A DNA stretch of 9,392 nucleotides from an uncultured Shinella sp. (GTDB taxonomy: Bacteria; Pseudomonadota; Alphaproteobacteria; Rhizobiales; Rhizobiaceae): the NCBI GenBank assembly GCA_946886325.1, contig CAMPIK010000069.1, positions 1 through 9,392 of the forward strand, given 5' to 3'. The notes under the pieces were generated by a model that made no database searches, was not told where the DNA came from, and saw only the letters and a program-made list of their open reading frames with translations. Made by a program: the position numbers and the translations under genes. This document shows, piece after piece, positions 6,512 to 9,392 of the stretch. Every line of letters starts with the position of its first letter. The first letter of the stretch is position 1.

Positions 6512-7093
6512 ATGGCTCTGCTGATTGCCGGTATCGTTCTCTTCATCGCGACGCATCTCGTCAGGCCCTTTGCGCCGGGATTGCGGGAGGCCGGCATCGC
6601 CCGCCTCGGCCGGCCGGGCTGGATGGCGCTGCACGGCATCGTCTCGCTTCTGAGCCTTGCGATCATCGCCTTCGGATTTGCCGAAGCGCGTCAGTCCGGC
6701 GGCATGCTCTATTATCCGCCGACGTTTCTCGCCCATATCGCGCTGACGCTGATGCTGATCTCGTCGGTCTGTCTTGTGGCGGCCTTCCTGCCGCCGGGCC
6801 ATATTCGCACGAAGCTGAAGTTTCCGGCCCTCGTCGCCATCAAGATCTGGGCGCTGGCGCATCTTCTTGCCAATGGCGAGACCTATTCGGTTCTGCTCTT
6901 CGTTTCGATCCTCGCCTGGGCGGTCGTTCTGCGCATCACGCTCAAGAAGCGGATCGCATCGGGGGAACTCTCCTTGCCGGTTTTCGTCTCCGCCCGGAAC
7001 GATCTGATCGCCATCGTCGTCGGCGCCGTCGTCTATGGACTGTTCGTCTGGAAGCTGCACGAATGGCTGATCGGGGTGCCGCCAATCGCCTGA
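6512..7093 (+). CDS. NnrU-family integral membrane protein
   Basis: The 193-residue product is very hydrophobic, with about five to six membrane segments: residues about 2-16, 36-57, 73-93, 105-125, 128-145 and 170-190. Two features place it in the NnrU family: an early T-H-L-V-R-P-F pattern in the first helix, and an L-A-H-L-L-A-N-G segment (near 113-120) with conserved histidine and asparagine. NnrU itself is linked to nitrite and nitric oxide reduction in denitrifiers and to heme-type functions by homology; the biochemical role is unsettled. No denitrification genes are present here, so a direct role in that pathway should not be assumed. The ATG at 6512 follows an AAAGG at 6496-6500 (11-base spacing) and starts directly with the first membrane helix. 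The next gene begins 90 bases later and has its own candidate promoter. Confidence 0.85.
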   Translation: MALLIAGIVLFIATHLVRPFAPGLREAGIARLGRPGWMALHGIVSLLSLAIIAFGFAEARQSGGMLYYPPTFLAHIALTLMLISSVCLVAAFLPPGHIRTKLKFPALVAIKIWALAHLLANGETYSVLLFVSILAWAVVLRITLKKRIASGELSLPVFVSARNDLIAIVVGAVVYGLFVWKLHEWLIGVPPIA

Positions 7094-7117
7094 ATACCGG
7101 GAATTCGCCGCTGCCCC

Positions 7118-7146
7118 CTTACAACGGCCGCAAAATCGGGTAGAAG
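7118..7146 (+). promoter_or_regulatory. Candidate promoter of the TPR-der unit
   Basis: CTTACA (7118-7123) and TAGAAG (7141-7146) are 17 bases apart and stand about 37 bases ahead of the TPR start codon. The -10 hexamer is identical to that proposed ahead of the aminopeptidase gene. It would drive both the TPR gene and der. Support is by resemblance and position only. Confidence 0.4.
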
Positions 7147-7182
7147 GCCCGTCATTCGATTGCGAGCGAAACCGGGCAGGGC

Positions 7183-7854
7183 ATGGCAAACCAGGACGAC
7201 AGCTTCATCCGCGAGGTCAACGACGAACTGCGCTCCGACCAGATGCGCGCCGTCTGGCGGCGTTTCGGGCGCATTCTGATCGGCTGTGCCGTGCTGATCG
7301 TTCTGGCGACGATCGGCAAGGTCGCCTACGACTACTGGAGCGAGGCGGAAGCCTCTGCCTCCGGCGACAAGTTTCTGGCCGCGCTGACGCTTGCCAAGGA
7401 AGACAAGAACGAAGAGGCGCTCGCCGCGCTCGGCGAACTGGAAAAGGACGGCCACGGCGCCTATCCGGTTCTCGCCCGCATGCGCGCGGCGTCGCTGATG
7501 GCCGAGACCGACAATGTGGAGGGTGCCGTCAGCGCCTTTCTCGCGATGTCCAAGGACGGCTCCGTGCCGCAGGCGCTGCGCGATGCGGCGCGGCTGCGCG
7601 CGGCCTTTCTCCTGATCGACACCGGCAGCTACGAGCAGGTGGCGGCGGAGGCCGAGCAACTGGCAACGCCGCAGAATGCACTGCGCCACTCCGCGCGCGA
7701 GGTTCTCGGCCTTTCGGCCTATAAGCAGGGCGATTTCGCCCGCGCCAAGGAATGGTTCGAGGCGATCGCCGCCGACCAGCAGAGCCCGCGCAACCTTGCC
7801 AACCGGGCGCAGATGCTGCTTGACCTGATCGCGGCAAGCGGCAAGCTGTCCTGA
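7183..7854 (+). CDS. YfgM-like membrane-anchored TPR protein
   Basis: The 223-residue protein has a short charged cytoplasmic N-terminus ([13 protein letters not shown]), one membrane helix (about 30-50) and a C-terminal domain rich in alanine helices and helical hairpins typical of tetratricopeptide repeats. The clearest hairpins are near 60-95, 98-128, 131-160 and 165-195 (the last with [18 protein letters not shown]). This matches the YfgM/TPR_21 family, whose E. coli member is an ancillary subunit of the SecYEG translocon that works with the chaperone PpiD on the periplasmic side. The gene lies 37 bases before der, as yfgM lies near der in E. coli, where bamB stands between them; here no bamB is present. 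AGGG at 7176-7179 precedes the ATG closely. Function in this organism is inferred by family and synteny. Confidence 0.85.
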   Translation: MANQDDSFIREVNDELRSDQMRAVWRRFGRILIGCAVLIVLATIGKVAYDYWSEAEASASGDKFLAALTLAKEDKNEEALAALGELEKDGHGAYPVLARMRAASLMAETDNVEGAVSAFLAMSKDGSVPQALRDAARLRAAFLLIDTGSYEQVAAEAEQLATPQNALRHSAREVLGLSAYKQGDFARAKEWFEAIAADQQSPRNLANRAQMLLDLIAASGKLS

Positions 7855-7891
7855 GCCGCATCACGCGGCCATTTTCGGAACGGACGATCCC

Positions 7892-9325
7892 ATGAGCTTT
7901 ACCGTCGCAATCGTCGGGCGTCCGAATGTCGGCAAATCGACGCTGTTCAACCGCCTCGTCGGCAAGAAGCTGGCGCTGGTCGATGACACGCCGGGTGTTA
8001 CCCGCGACCGCCGGCCGGGCGAGGCCAAGCTCGTCGATCTCAAGTTTCACATCGTCGATACGGCGGGTCTCGAAGAGGCCGACGCCGAGTCTCTCCAGGG
8101 CCGCATGCGCGCGCAGACGGAACTGGCAATCGACGAGGCCGATCTTTCGCTCTTCGTGGTCGATGCCAAGTCGGGCCTGACGCCGGTCGACCAGGCGCTG
8201 GCCGACATGCTGCGCAAGAAGGGCAAGCCGGTCGTGCTCGTCGCCAACAAATCCGAGGCGAAGGGCTCCGACGGCGGTTTCTACGAGGCCTATACGCTGG
8301 GACTTGGCGAACCGACGCCGATCTCCGCCGAACACGGCCAGGGCATGATCGATCTGCGCGATGCGATCGTCGCGGCGATTGGCGAGGAGCGGGCCTTCCC
8401 GTCCGCCGACGACGAGGCCGAGACGAACATCGACCTGCGCGCCGAAGCGCGGGCCGAAGGCGCCGAGAACGACGAGGATTTCGAGCCGGAATATGACGAG
8501 ACGAAGCCGCTGCGTGTCGCCATCGTCGGGCGTCCGAATGCCGGCAAGTCGACGCTGATCAACCGCTTCCTCGGCGAGGACCGGCTTTTGACCGGCCCGG
8601 AAGCGGGCATCACCCGCGATAGTATTTCCGTCGAATGGGACTGGAAGGGCCGGACGATCAAGATGTTCGACACGGCCGGCATGCGGCGCAAGGCGCGGGT
8701 GCAGGAGAAGCTTGAAAAGCTCTCGGTCGCCGACGGCCTGCGCGCCATCCGCTTTGCCGAGACGGTGGTCATCGTCTTCGATTCCACCATTCCTTTCGAG
8801 AAGCAGGATCTCCAGATCGTCGATCTGGTGCTGCGCGAGGGCAGGGCCGCCGTGCTCGCCTTCAACAAGTGGGACCTGATCGAGGACCCGCAGGCGGTGC
8901 TGGCCGAATTGCGCGAAAAGACCGACCGACTTTTGCCGCAGGCGCGCGGCATCCGCGCCGTGCCGGTGTCCGGCCAGACCGGGCGCGGGCTCGACAAGCT
9001 GATGCAGGCCGTGATCGAGACCGACCGCACCTGGAACCGCCGCATCTCGACGGCCAAGCTCAACCGCTGGCTGGAAGCCCAGCAGGTGCAGCATCCGCCG
9101 CCGGCCGTCTCCGGCCGCCGCCTGAAGCTCAAATACATGACGCAGGTGAAGGCCCGCCCGCCGGGCTTCATGATTTCCTGCACGCGCCCCGAGGCGCTGC
9201 CGGAATCCTATGTGCGCTATCTCACCAATGGCCTGCGCAACGATTTCGAGCTTCCCGGCGTGCCGATCCGCATCCACTTCAAGGCGTCGGACAATCCGTT
9301 CGCGGGCCGCGCGAAGAAGCGGTAG
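7892..9325 (+). CDS. der: Ribosome-assembly GTPase Der (EngA)
   Basis: Der is an essential two-GTPase-domain protein that binds the 50S precursor during ribosome assembly. The 477-residue product has domain 1 with G1 G-R-P-N-V-G-K-S (9-16), a G2 region near P-G-V-T-R-D (34-39), G3 D-T-A-G (56-59), G4 N-K-S-E (119-122) and G5 S-A-E (145-147). A strongly acidic linker (about 171-205) follows. Domain 2 has G1 G-R-P-N-A-G-K-S (213-220), G3 D-T-A-G (260-263), G4 N-K-W-D (325-328) and G5 region near 359-362. A C-terminal KH-like domain (about 385-477) ends in a basic tail. The first G4 has Glu where NKxD has Asp, a conservative change in the guanine-recognising residue. The ATG at 7892 follows a GGAACGGA at 7877-7884 (7-base spacing). 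It is 37 bases after the TPR gene and probably co-transcribed. Confidence 0.97.
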   Translation: MSFTVAIVGRPNVGKSTLFNRLVGKKLALVDDTPGVTRDRRPGEAKLVDLKFHIVDTAGLEEADAESLQGRMRAQTELAIDEADLSLFVVDAKSGLTPVDQALADMLRKKGKPVVLVANKSEAKGSDGGFYEAYTLGLGEPTPISAEHGQGMIDLRDAIVAAIGEERAFPSADDEAETNIDLRAEARAEGAENDEDFEPEYDETKPLRVAIVGRPNAGKSTLINRFLGEDRLLTGPEAGITRDSISVEWDWKGRTIKMFDTAGMRRKARVQEKLEKLSVADGLRAIRFAETVVIVFDSTIPFEKQDLQIVDLVLREGRAAVLAFNKWDLIEDPQAVLAELREKTDRLLPQARGIRAVPVSGQTGRGLDKLMQAVIETDRTWNRRISTAKLNRWLEAQQVQHPPPAVSGRRLKLKYMTQVKARPPGFMISCTRPEALPESYVRYLTNGLRNDFELPGVPIRIHFKASDNPFAGRAKKR

Positions 9326-9337
9326 CGGTGGGCTACC
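9321..9337. repeat. Small hairpin spanning the convergent stop codons of der and the edge gene
   Basis: GGTAGC (9321-9326) and GCTACC (9332-9337) pair perfectly around a 5-base loop. The left arm contains the der stop (TAG, 9323-9325) and the right arm the stop of the minus-strand reading frame (CTA, 9333-9335). There is no T tract on either side, so it is at best a weak bidirectional terminator. Confidence 0.35.
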
Positions 9338-9392
9338 AGCTTATGAAGGTCGGGCTGTAGGCGGCGATCTTCCGGTCCTTCGTGACAAGCGC
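9333..9392 (-). CDS. C-terminal fragment, possible PIN-domain (VapC-like) toxin (partial)
   Basis: Read on the minus strand from the window edge, nineteen codons give A-L-V-T-K-D-R-K-I-A-A-Y-S-P-T-F-I-S-W and then TAG at 9335-9333. The L-V-T-K-D-R element followed by a short hydrophobic tail ending in Trp resembles the end of PIN-domain ribonucleases, in which the Asp after L-V/L-T-x is the last conserved acidic residue of the metal site. If so, this is the 3' end of a VapC-type toxin whose antitoxin would lie further right, upstream of it on the minus strand. The fragment is too short for a firm call. It is convergent with der, 7 bases away. Confidence 0.5.
   Translation of the reverse strand, partial: ALVTKDRKIAAYSPTFISW

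Noticed and set aside
7529..9277. Long minus-strand open frame of 582 codons opposite the TPR gene and der
   Set aside because: It lies antisense to two clearly identified genes. High-GC codon use leaves the antisense frame open, and the translation is rich in Arg, His and Pro with no recognisable domain.
1..9392. tRNA, rRNA, CRISPR arrays, insertion sequences or attachment sites
   Set aside because: I saw no repeat-spacer pattern, transposase motifs, terminal inverted repeats or tRNA-like cloverleaf. Gaps are short and fully described.

Overview
The window looks like a chromosomal segment of a high-GC alphaproteobacterium, most likely of the Rhizobiaceae (Rhizobium, Agrobacterium, Ensifer or Shinella type). 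This is inferred from the gene content and GC-rich codon use: a 421-residue BacA/SbmA peptide transporter of the rhizobial kind, a YfgM-like TPR protein directly ahead of the GTPase gene der, and an NnrU-family membrane protein. No taxonomic search was possible. Coding density is very high. The longest stretch without a gene is the roughly 154 bp divergent region at 6358-6511, so no gap exceeds 300 bases.

Left part (1-745): the last residues of an unidentified gene end at base 50 and are followed by a strong GC hairpin. A compact type II toxin-antitoxin operon of ParD/ParE type follows (162-437 and 434-745, 4-base overlap). Its promoter is well supported, and a perfect 8-bp inverted repeat overlaps the -10 box, which is a plausible autoregulatory operator.

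Middle part (846-5328, all plus strand): a luciferase-like flavin monooxygenase, a type I methionine aminopeptidase (a short 250-residue form), a YbfB/YjiJ-family MFS permease, and the bacA/sbmA peptide transporter, read from a TTG start. Gaps between them (62 to about 106 bp) and candidate promoters suggest separate or loosely coupled units rather than one tight operon. bacA runs tail to tail, with 3 bases between the stop codons, into a minus-strand gene for an exported polysaccharide deacetylase (5332-6357), which also appears to use a TTG start.

Right part (6512-9392): an NnrU-family membrane protein, then a YfgM-like membrane-anchored TPR protein and the ribosome-assembly GTPase Der, the last two probably one operon. 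At the right edge, 7 bases beyond der on the opposite strand, is the last 19 codons of another gene. Its sequence resembles the C-terminus of a PIN-domain (VapC-like) toxin, so a second toxin may sit just outside the window.

Overall this is ordinary rhizobial chromosome: housekeeping (der, TPR, aminopeptidase), envelope and transport functions (bacA, deacetylase, MFS, NnrU) and one small toxin-antitoxin operon. I do not see a convincing undescribed multi-gene system. The most useful second-look items are the ParDE operator-promoter, the bacA/deacetylase convergent pair with TTG starts, the non-canonical motif 1 of the deacetylase, the NKxE variant of G4 in Der, and the edge fragment.
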